NCBI GenBank assembly: GCA_020725555.1
Contig: DYEU01000005.1
Coordinates: 24,704-88,703, forward strand
DNA from: Desulfatibacillum sp.
GTDB taxonomy: Bacteria > Desulfobacterota > Desulfobacteria > Desulfobacterales > SpSt-501
Length of the DNA: 64,000 nt
Direction: 5' to 3'
In this document: positions 28,334 to 37,554 of the stretch, in pieces
Numbering within the stretch: the stretch's first letter is position 1
How the letters are laid out: every line of letters begins with the position of its first letter
The notes under the pieces: generated by a model
Told to the model about the DNA's origin: nothing
The model's database searches: none
What the model saw: the letters and a program-made list of their open reading frames with translations, nothing else
Position numbers and translations under genes: made by a program

Positions 28334-29389
28334 ATGCGTGTCGCGATGCTCTCGCCCATCGCCTGGCGCACCCCGCCGCGCCACTACGGCCCGTGGGAGA
28401 CCGTGGTCTCGCTGCTGACCGAGGGGCTGATCGACCGCGGGATCGAGGTGACCCTCTTTGCGACCGCGGACTCGATCACCCGCGCCCGGCTCGCCGCGGT
28501 CTGCCCCCGCGGCTACGAGGAGGACCCCGCCCTCATCCCCAAGGTCTGGGAGTGCCTGCACATCGCCTCGCTCTTCGAGCGCGGCGACGAGTTCGACCTG
28601 ATCCACAACCACTTCGACTTCCTGCCCCTCACCTACTCGGCGATGACGCGCACGCCGGTCGTGACCACGATCCACGGCGTTTCCTCGCCCGGCATCCTCC
28701 CCGTCTACCGCGCCTACAACGGCCGGGTCTTCTACGTGGCGATCAGCGCGGCCGACCGCCGGCCGGAACTCGACTACCTGGCCGTCATCCACCACGGGAT
28801 CGACCTTGCCGGCTTCACCTTCCGGCCCGAAGCCGGGGAGTATCTTCTCTTCTTCGGCCGCATCCACCCCGAGAAGGGGACCCGCGAGTGCATCGCGGTG
28901 GCCCGCCGCACGGGCCTGCCCCTCGTCATCGCGGGCATCGTCCAGGATCCGGCCTACTTCGAATCCGCGGTGCGGCCGCACCTGGACGGCGAGCGGATCC
29001 GCTACGTGGGCAGCGTCGGCCCCGCGCGGCGCGATGCGCTCCTCGGCGGGGCGCGCGCGCTGCTGCACCCGATCGCCTTCGAGGAGCCCTTCGGCCTCTC
29101 CGTGGTCGAGGCCATGGCCTGCGGCACCCCGGTCATCGCCTTCCGCCGCGGCAGCATGCCCGAGATCGTCGCCGACGGGGAAACGGGGTTTCTCGTGGAG
29201 GACCTGGAGGGCATGGTCGAGGCCGTCTTCGCCCTCCCCCGGATCGAGCGCGCCGCCTGCCGCCGCCGTGTCGAGGCGCACTTCACGGCCGGCCGCATGG
29301 TTGACGACTACCTGAGGGTCTACGGGGAGGTCCTCCGCCGCCGGGTCCGCCGCGGCGAAGACACCGCAAGAGGAAACGGAGGTGCGTGA
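28334..29389 (+). CDS. Glycosyltransferase family 4
   Basis: 351-residue GT-B retaining transferase: MLSPIAWRTPPRHYGPWE start, LIHNHFDFLPL, IHHGIDLAGFTF, YLLFFGRIHPEKG and the EX7E nucleotide-sugar motif EEPFGLSVVEAMACG are intact. Cytoplasmic or peripheral, with no membrane helix. Ten bases separate it from the upstream GH130 gene and its stop overlaps the next GH130 start, so the two GH130 genes flank it in one transcript. Confidence 0.85.
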   Translation: MRVAMLSPIAWRTPPRHYGPWETVVSLLTEGLIDRGIEVTLFATADSITRARLAAVCPRGYEEDPALIPKVWECLHIASLFERGDEFDLIHNHFDFLPLTYSAMTRTPVVTTIHGVSSPGILPVYRAYNGRVFYVAISAADRRPELDYLAVIHHGIDLAGFTFRPEAGEYLLFFGRIHPEKGTRECIAVARRTGLPLVIAGIVQDPAYFESAVRPHLDGERIRYVGSVGPARRDALLGGARALLHPIAFEEPFGLSVVEAMACGTPVIAFRRGSMPEIVADGETGFLVEDLEGMVEAVFALPRIERAACRRRVEAHFTAGRMVDDYLRVYGEVLRRRVRRGEDTARGNGGA

Positions 29390-30333
29390 TGGGCGCATCG
29401 GCCGGGCCGCTCGTGCGGCGCCATCCCAAGAACCCCATTCTCACCCGCGACGACGTCCCCTATCCCGTCGTCACCGTGCACAACGCGGGGGCGGTGCGCT
29501 TCCGCGACCGCTACCTTCTCGTCTTCCGCTCCCATCTCCGCAACGGCCGCTCCATCCTGGGGCTCGCCGAAAGCGGGGACGGCTTCACCTTCCGCGTGCG
29601 GCCGACGCCCTTCCTCACCCCGGCGGCGGAGGGGCCGTTTGCCGCCTACGAGGAATACGGCGTCGAGGACGCCCGCATCTGCGCCCTCGAGGGCGCCTTC
29701 TGGATCACCTACAGCGCCTACTCGCGCCACGGGGTGCGCATCGGGCTCGCCCGCACCGAGGACTTCGAGCGCGTCGAGCGGATCGCCCTCATCACCCAGG
29801 CCGACTGCCGCAACGTGGTTCTCTTCCCGGAGCGCTTCGGCGGCCGCTACGCCCGCCTCGACCGCCCGCACTCGCAGATCGCGCCCTGGTCGATCTGGAT
29901 CTCCTGGTCCCCGGACCTCGTCCACTGGGGCGACGCACAGATCCTCCTGCGGCCGGCCCCCTACCATTGGGACGAGATGAAGGTGGGCCCCGGCGCGACC
30001 CCCGTGCGCACCCCCCGCGGCTGGCTGAACCTCTTCCACGGGGTCTTCCAGACCATGGACGGCGCCATTTACCGCCTGGGCGCGGCCCTCCACGCCCTCG
30101 AGGACCCCGGCCGCCTCCTGGGGGTGGCCGACGAATGGATCCTCCAGCCCGAGGACCCCTGGGAGGTCGCGGGCTACGTCCACAACGTCGTCTTCACCTG
30201 CGGGGCGATCCCCGAGGAAGACGGGACGATCAAGATCTACTGGGGCGGGGCGGACACGGTGCTCTGCGCGGGCGAGGCCCGGATCGACGACCTGGTCGAC
30301 CTGTGCCTGGAGCGGCCGCGGCCGCCGCTCTGA
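29389..30333 (+). CDS. Second GH130 family mannoside phosphorylase/mannosidase
   Basis: 314 residues, paralogue of the 27358 enzyme: RRHPKNPILTRDDVPYPV, general acid in GVEDARICAL, DRPHSQIAPWSIW, DEMKVGPGAT and FHGVFQTMDGAIYRLG. Two GH130 paralogues in one operon may differ in linkage or chain length handled, as in paired beta-1,2-mannan systems. ATG 29389 is used; GTG 29386 is directly in front of it and GGAGG fits either. The upstream stop TGA overlaps by one base. Confidence 0.85.
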   Translation: MGASAGPLVRRHPKNPILTRDDVPYPVVTVHNAGAVRFRDRYLLVFRSHLRNGRSILGLAESGDGFTFRVRPTPFLTPAAEGPFAAYEEYGVEDARICALEGAFWITYSAYSRHGVRIGLARTEDFERVERIALITQADCRNVVLFPERFGGRYARLDRPHSQIAPWSIWISWSPDLVHWGDAQILLRPAPYHWDEMKVGPGATPVRTPRGWLNLFHGVFQTMDGAIYRLGAALHALEDPGRLLGVADEWILQPEDPWEVAGYVHNVVFTCGAIPEEDGTIKIYWGGADTVLCAGEARIDDLVDLCLERPRPPL

Positions 30334-30413
30334 GGCGGCCGCGGAGGACTGTCCGGCCCCCCCCGGCCGCGATCGGGCGGGGGCCGTCGAGGGGGGGGAC
30401 CCGGGAAGAGGCC

Positions 30414-31463
30414 ATGCCGTTTCTCCGACCGATCGCCGCGTCGCTCGCTTTTCTTTCCGCCGCGGGGTGCCTTGCGCCCCCTGCGCCGTTTGCACCCGAG
30501 ACCCCCGCCTGGCGCGTGGCCCCCCTGTTCGCCGCGCCGCCCGTCGACGGCCGGGGGCGCTTCCGGGAAATCCTCTGCCTCCTCGCGGCCGGCCTTCCGG
30601 AGGGGGAGGCCGGGGAGGCGTGCGCGGATCTCCTCTGGCGCCTCGGCGACGAGGCCCCCGCCGCCTCGACCCCGCGGCCCCTGCCCCCCCACGACCCGCG
30701 GCTGCGCATCCTCATCGTCCCCGGCGCCTTCACCGAGTGTTTCCCCGGCTTCGGGCGGCCCTTCGAGGACGCCGCGCCGTCGCTCGCCGCCGCAGGCTAT
30801 CGGATCGATTGGATCCCCGTCGCCGGACGCTCGGGAAGCGAGGAAAACGCCGCCCGCATCGCCGCCTTCCTGCGCGAGTTTCCGCCGCAGGAGGGCGAGC
30901 GCCTCGTGCTGCTCGGCCACTCCAAGGGGGCGGTCGACATCCTCGATTTTCTCGCCCGGTACCCGGCGGAGGCCCGCCGCGTCCGCGCCGCGGTCGCGGT
31001 CGCCGGCCCGGTCGCGGGGTCCCGGCTCGCCGAGCGCTGGGAGCGCCTCGAGGATCTCCTGCTTTCCCGGTTTCCGCTGGCGCACTGCCCGGCAGGCGAC
31101 GGCAGGGTGCTCGCCGACCTCGGCCGGGAGCACCGGCTCCGCCGGCTGGCGCAGGATCCTCCCGCCCCCGGGGTCCTCCTCGTTTCGCTCGGCGCCTTCA
31201 CCCGGCGCCAGGCGATCCACCCGCTTCTTCTCGCCACCTACGATCTGCTTGCGTCCTGGGACCCGCGAAACGACGGGCTCGTCACCCACGCCGAGCAGGT
31301 CATCCCCGGCTCACTCCTGCTCGGCTGGGCGAACCTCGACCACTGGGACATCGCGCTGCCGGTGCGCGAGCGGCTGAACGTGGGCGGCGCCGGAAGCCGC
31401 AAGGCCGAACGCCGGCTCCTCTTCGAGGCCCTGCTGCGGATGCTCGCGGAACAGCTGCCATGA
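30414..31463 (+). CDS. Alpha/beta-hydrolase-like lipoprotein
   Basis: 349 residues. The N-terminus (MPFLRPIAASLAFLSAAGC) is a lipoprotein-type signal with the acylated Cys at 19. The rest is an alpha/beta hydrolase: LRILIVPGAF (oxyanion strand), nucleophile elbow LGHSKG, and candidate acid/base residues in WDPRNDGLVTHAEQ and NLDHWDIALP. It may be a membrane-anchored esterase/lipase or acyltransferase. It lies 80 bp after the second GH130 gene and could be the last gene of that operon; whether it works on the same glycan is unknown. Confidence 0.7.
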   Translation: MPFLRPIAASLAFLSAAGCLAPPAPFAPETPAWRVAPLFAAPPVDGRGRFREILCLLAAGLPEGEAGEACADLLWRLGDEAPAASTPRPLPPHDPRLRILIVPGAFTECFPGFGRPFEDAAPSLAAAGYRIDWIPVAGRSGSEENAARIAAFLREFPPQEGERLVLLGHSKGAVDILDFLARYPAEARRVRAAVAVAGPVAGSRLAERWERLEDLLLSRFPLAHCPAGDGRVLADLGREHRLRRLAQDPPAPGVLLVSLGAFTRRQAIHPLLLATYDLLASWDPRNDGLVTHAEQVIPGSLLLGWANLDHWDIALPVRERLNVGGAGSRKAERRLLFEALLRMLAEQLP

Positions 31464-31578
31464 CCTGAGGTGAGGGGGCTCGCGCCATCCGCGCCCGGCC
31501 ATGAGGCCCTGGGAAATCTCGCGCGGCCTGCGGCCGGCGCGTCGGGGTAAGCCGGGTGCCGGGGAGCGATCGGCCCGC

Positions 31579-31986
31579 TCAGCGGCCGGCGGTCGCGAGG
31601 AAGCAGCTCACGTAGACGCGGGTTGCGTCTTCCTCCTCGTCGCTGCAGGCGAAGACGGCGTCGCCGACGCGGATGCAGGTCGAGGCAAAGAGGCCGCCTT
31701 CGGTGCCGTCGCCGTAGAGGGAGGCGGCGGCGAGCCAGTAGGTCGCGCCGGGGGAAAGGCCGGTGACGACAACGGCGGGGTGCCCGGGGTCGTCGAGCGC
31801 GGCGAGCGGCAACTCGTCGATTTTCTCCCAGTCGGCCCCGCCCGTGCGGCGATAGACGGCGTAGCCGGTGACGGCCGGGTCCGGGTCGGCCGGCCAGGAA
31901 AAGAGAACATCGATCGCCGCGGCCGCCGGAGGCAACACGAGGGCGACGAGAGCGGCGGCGAGCAAGCTGCGGCGGCTTCGTCTCAT
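31579..31986 (-). CDS. Small secreted fibronectin type III protein
   Basis: 135 residues: signal peptide (SLLAAALVALVLPPAAAA), then one FN3 domain (VLFSWPADPDPAVTGYAVYRR ... VVVTGLSPGATYWLAAASLY), then a short tail with two Cys likely to form a disulfide. Such single FN3 modules mediate surface contacts; no partner is evident. It starts within the ATGA overlapping the DUF6178 stop, so it is expressed with that gene. Confidence 0.7.
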   Translation of the reverse strand: MRRSRRSLLAAALVALVLPPAAAAIDVLFSWPADPDPAVTGYAVYRRTGGADWEKIDELPLAALDDPGHPAVVVTGLSPGATYWLAAASLYGDGTEGGLFASTCIRVGDAVFACSDEEEDATRVYVSCFLATAGR

Positions 31987-33761
31987 GCGTTGCTCAGCAG
32001 GAAAAGAAGGACGAAGCGCGCGTCCAGGTTCTCGGGGGCGACGCGGCCGTACTCCGCCTCGAGCTCGGCGAAGAGCTCCTCGAAGATCTCCCCCCAGGTG
32101 CCGCGGACCTCCTCCTCGTCGATCCCCGCCGCCGCGGCGAGAAAGGAGACGAAATCGGATCGCCGCGCCGCGGGGATCCGCCGCGGGGCCTCCGCCGGGG
32201 CGTGGGCGGCCGGTGCGAAGAGCCCCTCGAAAAAGGGCCGGAAGGCCGAAAGCGGAAGCGGCGCGAGCACCTCGCCCATCCGGCCCAGGCGGTCGGCGGC
32301 CCAGGCGGTGAGCAGGAGATTCTTCCAGGTGAGGAAGCGGTATCCGCCGGCGGGCCCCAGCCGTGGGGAAAGCCGTGCCAGCAGCCGGTCGACCCGGCGG
32401 ATGCGCTCGAGCACGGTCTCGGTCGCCGCGATGTCCTCGCGGGAGTGGAACTCGCGGTAGAGGAGCCCCGTGCGGTAGTTGTCGTAGAACAGGGGCTTCT
32501 TGAGCAGGATCCCGCCCAGCACCCCCATCCACCGTTCCCCCCAGAAGCTGAGCTTGAGCCCCTCGCGGGCGAACCAGCTGCCGGCAAGCCAGGCCTCGGT
32601 CCGCCACTTGAGCCGCAAGGCCTCCCCGAAGCCGAGGCGGAAGAGGTCGACCAGCGGGTGGCGCAGCAGCAGGGCCGCCGCGCGTGCGGGGTCGGGGGCC
32701 GCGGTCTCCCCCTCCTTCCCCGCAAGCGTCTCCAGGGCGATCCCGAGGTAGCCGCAGGCCTTGGCGACCACCTCGCGCAGGTCGTCGCGGCTGCGGACCT
32801 CCCGGCGATCGGCCACGATGAGCCGGTTGCAGAGGTTGGCGAACTCCCATTGCAGGTACAGCCGCTGCTCGCCGGGCTCGATGCGCGCGAGCGCCCGGTG
32901 GAAGGGTGCGGCCTCCGGGAGCTCGCGCCAGGGGAAGGCCGGGACCGGCAAAAGCCCGCCCCCCTCCTCGACCTCGCCGCGGGGGACGCGTTTCGGCCGG
33001 CTGCGGCCGAGCTGCCCGGGGGTGACCGGTTGATAGACGCCGATCGCCTCGTCGAAGGGCACGAACCCCTTTTCCGCCAGGCGCACGTTCCGCCAGCGGT
33101 ACTCCTCCTCCTCGGCCTCCGCCGGGATCACGTGGGCCGCCTCGAGCAGGACGCTCTGGTAGACGAGATGGTCCTCCGCGGCGATTTTCTCGAGGAGGCG
33201 GTGGAGAAAGCGGCGGCGGCGATCCTCGTCGAGGTCCGAGCCCCCCGGGATCCGCGGCAGGTCGAGGATGCGCACGTAGTAGACCTGGTCGAGGGTGAAG
33301 AAGCCCTCGCCGAATTCCGAGGGGTCCTGGTCGTGTTCGCGGATGCGCACCTCGACGTTGTGAAAGAGATAGAGCTCGCCGAAGGCGAGCCGCTCCTTCA
33401 GAAACCAGCGCACGAAGCGCCCCGGGTCGGCCTCGAGGAGGAGATCCATCCAGCGCGTGGCGCGGTGCACCTCGAGGCGCTCCCCGGCCCAGGCCTCGAC
33501 GTCGAGCACGTGGTCCCACTGGCGGTCGGAGGCGAGCTTGAGCAGCGGCAGCGCATCCTCGGGACCGATGTCCCGGACGAGGAGGTGGAAGTCGCTCTCG
33601 GGGATCGCGTGCACGAGGGCCGGCGCCTGGGGCTCGGCGAGAATGCGCTCGAGGGCCTCCTCGGCGGGAAGCGCGAGGATCTCGGCCCGCTTGCGCGCGA
33701 GTTCCCGCAGCCGCTCGCGCACGGGGGCGGCCGGGGGCGTGTGCGGCGGGTGCTCAGCCAT
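31983..33761 (-). CDS. DUF6178 family protein
   Basis: 592-residue cytoplasmic protein without recognised catalytic motifs. It begins REELARKRAEILALPAEEALERILA-like helical sequence, followed by IPESDFHLLVRDIGPEDALPLLKLAS and WDHVLDVEAW, the usual DUF6178 opening found mainly in former Deltaproteobacteria. It is acidic and helical, with Leu- and Trp-rich repeats that look like solenoid or scaffold sequence. Function unknown. It overlaps the AmpG-like gene by eight bases upstream and the FN3 gene by four downstream, so it belongs to an rdgB-transporter-DUF6178-FN3 transcript. Confidence 0.8.
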   Translation of the reverse strand: MAEHPPHTPPAAPVRERLRELARKRAEILALPAEEALERILAEPQAPALVHAIPESDFHLLVRDIGPEDALPLLKLASDRQWDHVLDVEAWAGERLEVHRATRWMDLLLEADPGRFVRWFLKERLAFGELYLFHNVEVRIREHDQDPSEFGEGFFTLDQVYYVRILDLPRIPGGSDLDEDRRRRFLHRLLEKIAAEDHLVYQSVLLEAAHVIPAEAEEEEYRWRNVRLAEKGFVPFDEAIGVYQPVTPGQLGRSRPKRVPRGEVEEGGGLLPVPAFPWRELPEAAPFHRALARIEPGEQRLYLQWEFANLCNRLIVADRREVRSRDDLREVVAKACGYLGIALETLAGKEGETAAPDPARAAALLLRHPLVDLFRLGFGEALRLKWRTEAWLAGSWFAREGLKLSFWGERWMGVLGGILLKKPLFYDNYRTGLLYREFHSREDIAATETVLERIRRVDRLLARLSPRLGPAGGYRFLTWKNLLLTAWAADRLGRMGEVLAPLPLSAFRPFFEGLFAPAAHAPAEAPRRIPAARRSDFVSFLAAAAGIDEEEVRGTWGEIFEELFAELEAEYGRVAPENLDARFVLLFLLSNA

Positions 33762-35052
33762 GGGGTCCGGGGGCGACTCTATCAGGGCCTGCGGCTTCTG
33801 GCAAACCGCCCGCCTCGGGGGGCTCGGCGCCGGGCAGCCCGCGCAGCAACCACAGGCCGGGCGCCGCGGCGAGGGTGCAGGCGAGGAAGAAGGTGGGCCA
33901 GCCGAGGTGGGCCGCGGCCCAGCCCGTCGGGGCGGCGGCGAGAACGCGCGGCAGGCCCATAAGGCCGGTGAGCAGCGCGTACTGGGTGGCGGTGAATTCG
34001 CGGCGGGTTTGGCTCGCCATGAAGGCGACGAACGCGCTCGTCCCCATGCCGGCCGTCAGGTTCTCGAAGGCGATCACCGCGGCGAGCAGCGCCAGGCGAT
34101 CGCCGGCGAGCGCGAGTGCCGCGAACCCGGCGGTCGAGAGGGCCTGGAGCAGGCCGAAGACCCAGAGGCTGCGGCGGATCCCGAGCCGCAGGATCCACAG
34201 GCCGCCGAGCAGCGCCCCGGCGATCGTCGCCCAGGAGCCGAAGAGCTTGACGACCGCGCCGATCTCGGATTTCGAGAAGCCGAGCTCGAGGTAGAAGGGG
34301 GTGGTGATCGCGGCCGCAAGCGTGTCGCCGATCTTGTAGAGGACGATGAATGCGAGGAGCCTGAGCGCCTTGCGCCGACGCAGGAAATCGGCGAGCGGCC
34401 CCCAGGCCGCGGCGGCGAGCGTCCGCGGGGCGGCCGGCGCCCCTGCGGGCTCGGGGGCGAGCAGCGTGGTGGCGATCCCGGGGATCATCCCTGCGGCGAG
34501 CAGCAGGTAGACCTGCGAGAAGGGCAGGACGTCGGCGAGGATGAACCCGCCGCCGCCCGAGGCCCACATCCCGACGCGGTAGCCGTAGACGTAGAGCGAG
34601 GAGCCGAGCCCCAGCTCGCGTTCGGGCAGGTCCTCGCGGCGGTAGGCGTCGACCACGGTGTCCTGGGTGGCGCTGAAGAAGGCGACGACGGAGGCGGCGA
34701 GCGCCAGGCCCAGGGCCTGCCGGCCGGGGTCGAAGAAGGCCATGGCGGCGATCGCGAGCGCCAGCCCCGTCTGCGCCAGCAGGAGCCAGCCGCGCCGCCG
34801 GCCGAGGATCGGCGGCGTGAAGCGGTCGAGGAACGGGGCCCAGAGGACCTTCCAGGCGTAGGGCGCCTGGACGAGGCTCACCAGCCCCAGCAGCGCCAGA
34901 TCGACCCCGCCCTCCTTCATCCAGGCCTGGAGCAGCCCCATCGTGAGCGGAAGCGGAAGCCCGCAGGAGAGGCCCATGAGGAAGGCGACCGTCATGCGCC
35001 GGCTGAAAAGCACCGCGGCCAAGGCGGCGCATCGGGCGGGCTCGGGCTTCAC
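33754..35052 (-). CDS. Major facilitator superfamily transporter, AmpG-like
   Basis: 432 residues with about 12 hydrophobic segments. LSCGLPLPLTMGLLQAWMKEGG and APYAWKVLWAPFLDRF match the first two helices of AmpG-type permeases, which import muropeptides for peptidoglycan recycling; FSATQDTVVDAYRRE is a second signature. GTG 35052 overlaps the rdgB stop (GTGA), giving tight coupling. Substrate not certain: close relatives also move siderophores or acetyl-CoA. Confidence 0.82.
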   Translation of the reverse strand: MKPEPARCAALAAVLFSRRMTVAFLMGLSCGLPLPLTMGLLQAWMKEGGVDLALLGLVSLVQAPYAWKVLWAPFLDRFTPPILGRRRGWLLLAQTGLALAIAAMAFFDPGRQALGLALAASVVAFFSATQDTVVDAYRREDLPERELGLGSSLYVYGYRVGMWASGGGGFILADVLPFSQVYLLLAAGMIPGIATTLLAPEPAGAPAAPRTLAAAAWGPLADFLRRRKALRLLAFIVLYKIGDTLAAAITTPFYLELGFSKSEIGAVVKLFGSWATIAGALLGGLWILRLGIRRSLWVFGLLQALSTAGFAALALAGDRLALLAAVIAFENLTAGMGTSAFVAFMASQTRREFTATQYALLTGLMGLPRVLAAAPTGWAAAHLGWPTFFLACTLAAAPGLWLLRGLPGAEPPEAGGLPEAAGPDRVAPGPHG

Positions 35053-35693
35053 GGGTTCCAGGGGTCGCCGGGGGGCATGCGGCTGCGGATCCAGCGCATC
35101 ACGCGTTCGAACTCCGCGCCCAACTCGGCCATGGCACGGCCGCGGTGGCTCACGCGGTGTTTTTCCTCGGCGCTGAGCTGCGCGAAGGTCCGGCCGAGCG
35201 GGGGATAGAAAAAGACCGGGTCGTAGCCGAAGCCCATCTCGCCCGCCGGCTCCTCGGCGATCAGGCCCTCGCAGCGCCCCTGGTAGGTGAGGGCCGCGCC
35301 CGAGGGCACCGCAAGCGAGAGCACGCAGACGAATGACGCACGGCGGTCGCTGCGGCCCTTCATCGCCGCCAGCAGCCGCGCCACGCGCTCGGCGTCGGAG
35401 AGGCCCGGTCCCCCGTAGCGCGCCGAGTGGACGCCGGGGGCGCCCCCCAGGGCGGCGACGCAGAGGCCGGAGTCGTCGGCGAGCGCGGGAACCCCGAGGA
35501 TGCGCGCCGTGAAGCTCGATTTCTTGTAGGCGTTTTCCTCGAAGCTCGTGCCGTCCTCCTCGACCTCGGGCAGCGGCCCGAACCGGCCGAGATCGCGCAC
35601 CTCGACCGGGAAGCCGGCGAGCAGCGCCTGCAGCTCGCGGGTCTTGCCGGGGTTGCGCGTGGCGACGACGAGCAGGGGGGGGCGCGGGCTCAC
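35049..35693 (-). CDS. rdgB: XTP/dITP diphosphatase (Ham1/RdgB)
   Basis: 214-residue house-cleaning pyrophosphatase that removes deaminated purine nucleotides. VVATRNPGKTRELQALL, DGTSFEENAYKKS, ADDSGLCVAAL, GVHSARYGG, GFGYDPVFF and KHRVSHRGRA are all in family order. GTG 35693 was chosen: AGGAGG lies nine bases upstream and the longer frame adds non-conserved residues. First gene of a minus-strand operon. Confidence 0.93.
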   Translation of the reverse strand: MSPRPPLLVVATRNPGKTRELQALLAGFPVEVRDLGRFGPLPEVEEDGTSFEENAYKKSSFTARILGVPALADDSGLCVAALGGAPGVHSARYGGPGLSDAERVARLLAAMKGRSDRRASFVCVLSLAVPSGAALTYQGRCEGLIAEEPAGEMGFGYDPVFFYPPLGRTFAQLSAEEKHRVSHRGRAMAELGAEFERVMRWIRSRMPPGDPWNP

Positions 35694-35724
35694 GGCGAAG
35701 GCCTCCTGAACGGGGATCGGGGTT

Positions 35725-35753
35725 CTTGTACGCGCTCCGGCGGGGGGTTGCAA
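35725..35753 (-). promoter_or_regulatory. Possible rdgB operon promoter
   Basis: Minus-strand TTGCAA, 17-bp spacer, TACAAG, about 30 bp upstream of the rdgB GTG. It is divergent from the recN promoter. Confidence 0.35.
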
Positions 35754-35767
35754 GCGGCGCGCCCCGC

Positions 35768-35795
35768 TTTACAAGGTCCCTCCCCCGTGTATAAT
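35768..35795 (+). promoter_or_regulatory. recN promoter
   Basis: TTTACA (35768-35773), 16-bp spacer and a perfect TATAAT (35790-35795), 55 bp upstream of recN. No LexA-like dyad was recognised over it. Confidence 0.6.
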
Positions 35796-35850
35796 TGCGG
35801 CCGCGATCCGGACGCCTTCCGGAGACCGCCGTGCGCCGAGGCCGCCCGCG

Positions 35851-37554
35851 ATGCTCAGGGAACTCGCCATCCGCAACTTCGCGATCATCGACGATCTCCG
35901 GGTGGGCTTTGCCCCGGGCTTCACGGTGATCACCGGCGAGACCGGGGTCGGCAAATCGATCCTCGTGAACGCCCTGAACCTCGTCCTCGGCGGCCGCGCC
36001 TCGGCGGAGATGGTCCGCACCGGCGCCGAGGCGGCCGAGGTGGAAGCCTTCTTCGAGGTCCCCCCCGATTCGCCCGCGGCCCAGGTCCTGTCGCAGGCGG
36101 GCTACGAGGCCGGCGAGGGTCTCCTCGTGCGGCGGGTCGTCTCCCGCGCCGAGGGCAACCGCGTCTACCTGAACGGCCGGCTCGCCACCCTCCAGGTGCT
36201 CGCCGCCGCGGTCGAGCCGCTCGCCAGCATCTCCGGCCAGCACGCCCACCAGGCGCTCCTCAAGGAGGAGCGCCACCTGCTCCTTCTCGACCAGTTCGGG
36301 GGGCTCCTTGCCGCGCGCGCCGCGGTCGCCGCGCGCGTGCGCGAGCTCGCCCCGCTGCTCGAGCGCCTGCACGGCCTGCGCGAGCGGAGCGCACGGCGCG
36401 CCGAGCGCGAGGAGCTGCTCTCCTTCCAGGTGCGCGAGATCGACGAGGCCGCCCCGCGGCCCGGCGAGGACGAGGCGCTCGAGGCCGAGCGGCTGCGGCT
36501 CAAGAACGCCGGCGCGCTCGTGGCGGCCGTGGAGGCCGCCCTCGAGGCGCTTCACGGCGGGGAGGGCTCGGCGACCGAGCGGGTCGGCGCGGTGCGCCGC
36601 AGCCTGGAGAAAATGGGGCGCATCGACCCCGCGCTCGCCGCCGAGGCCGAGGCCGCCGCCGATCTCCTCTACCGCCTCGAGGAACGCTGCGAGCGCTTGC
36701 GGCACTACCTCAAGACGGTCGAATTCGAACCCGGCCGCCTGGAGGAGATCGAGGTGCGCCTCGACCGGTTGAACCGCCTCAAGCGGAAATACGGCGGAAG
36801 CCTGGCCGCCGTGCTCGCGGAGCGCGCGCGCGCCGCATCCGAGCTCGCGGCCGTCGAGCGGCTGGAGGAGGAAATCCGCGCAAGCGAGGAGACGATCCGG
36901 GGGCTCACGGAGGCGTTGCGGCGGGAGGCGCTCGCCCTCTCCGCGCGGCGCCGCGAGGCGGCCCGGCGGCTCGAGGAGGAAGTCGCCCGCGAGCTCGCCT
37001 CGCTCAAGATGAAAGGCACCCGCTTCGGGGTGGAATGGCTTTCCCCCGCCGGCGAGCCGGCCGCCGACGGCCTCGCCCCCCCGGTCGAGGACCGGCCGGT
37101 CGCCGAAAGCGGCATCGACCGCATCCGCTTCACGATCGCCCCCAACGTGGGCGAGGCGCTGAAGCCGCTTGCGGCGATCGCCTCCGGGGGGGAGCTCTCG
37201 CGGGTCGTGCTCGCCCTCAAGTCGCTCCTCGCCCGCCACGAGGCACTCGCGACGATCGTCTTCGACGAGGTCGACGCCGGCATCGGGGGGGCGGTCGCCG
37301 AGGGGGTGGGCCGCAAGCTCGCCCGGCTCGCCCGGCACCACCAGGTGATCTGCATCACGCATCTGCCGCAGATCGCGCGCTTCGGGACCCATCACCTGCG
37401 GATCACGAAGGAGGTGCGGGAGGGCCGCACCCGCAGCCGGCTCGAGCCCCTCGACGCGGAGGAGCGCACGCGCGAGATCGCCCGCATGCTGGGCGGGGAA
37501 AAGATCACGAAGCTCACCCTCGAGCACGCGCGCGAGCTGCTCGCCAAGGCATGA
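35851..37554 (+). CDS. recN: DNA repair protein RecN
   Basis: 567-residue SMC-like ATPase for double-strand-break repair. Walker A GETGVGKS near residue 35, a long coiled-coil centre (about 155-365) and the C-terminal lobe with the signature SGGELSRVVLALKSLL, Walker B TIVFDEVDAGIGG and ITHLPQIA are complete. Length normal. The stop codon lies inside the A-tract that serves as T-tract of the opposing terminator. Confidence 0.95.
   Translation: MLRELAIRNFAIIDDLRVGFAPGFTVITGETGVGKSILVNALNLVLGGRASAEMVRTGAEAAEVEAFFEVPPDSPAAQVLSQAGYEAGEGLLVRRVVSRAEGNRVYLNGRLATLQVLAAAVEPLASISGQHAHQALLKEERHLLLLDQFGGLLAARAAVAARVRELAPLLERLHGLRERSARRAEREELLSFQVREIDEAAPRPGEDEALEAERLRLKNAGALVAAVEAALEALHGGEGSATERVGAVRRSLEKMGRIDPALAAEAEAAADLLYRLEERCERLRHYLKTVEFEPGRLEEIEVRLDRLNRLKRKYGGSLAAVLAERARAASELAAVERLEEEIRASEETIRGLTEALRREALALSARRREAARRLEEEVARELASLKMKGTRFGVEWLSPAGEPAADGLAPPVEDRPVAESGIDRIRFTIAPNVGEALKPLAAIASGGELSRVVLALKSLLARHEALATIVFDEVDAGIGGAVAEGVGRKLARLARHHQVICITHLPQIARFGTHHLRITKEVREGRTRSRLEPLDAEERTREIARMLGGEKITKLTLEHARELLAKA

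Noticed and set aside
33754..37527. 1257-codon minus-strand open frame
   Set aside because: Only its last third is a real gene (AmpG-like, from GTG 35052); the rest is the antisense of recN and an alternative frame of rdgB, a GC-skew artefact.
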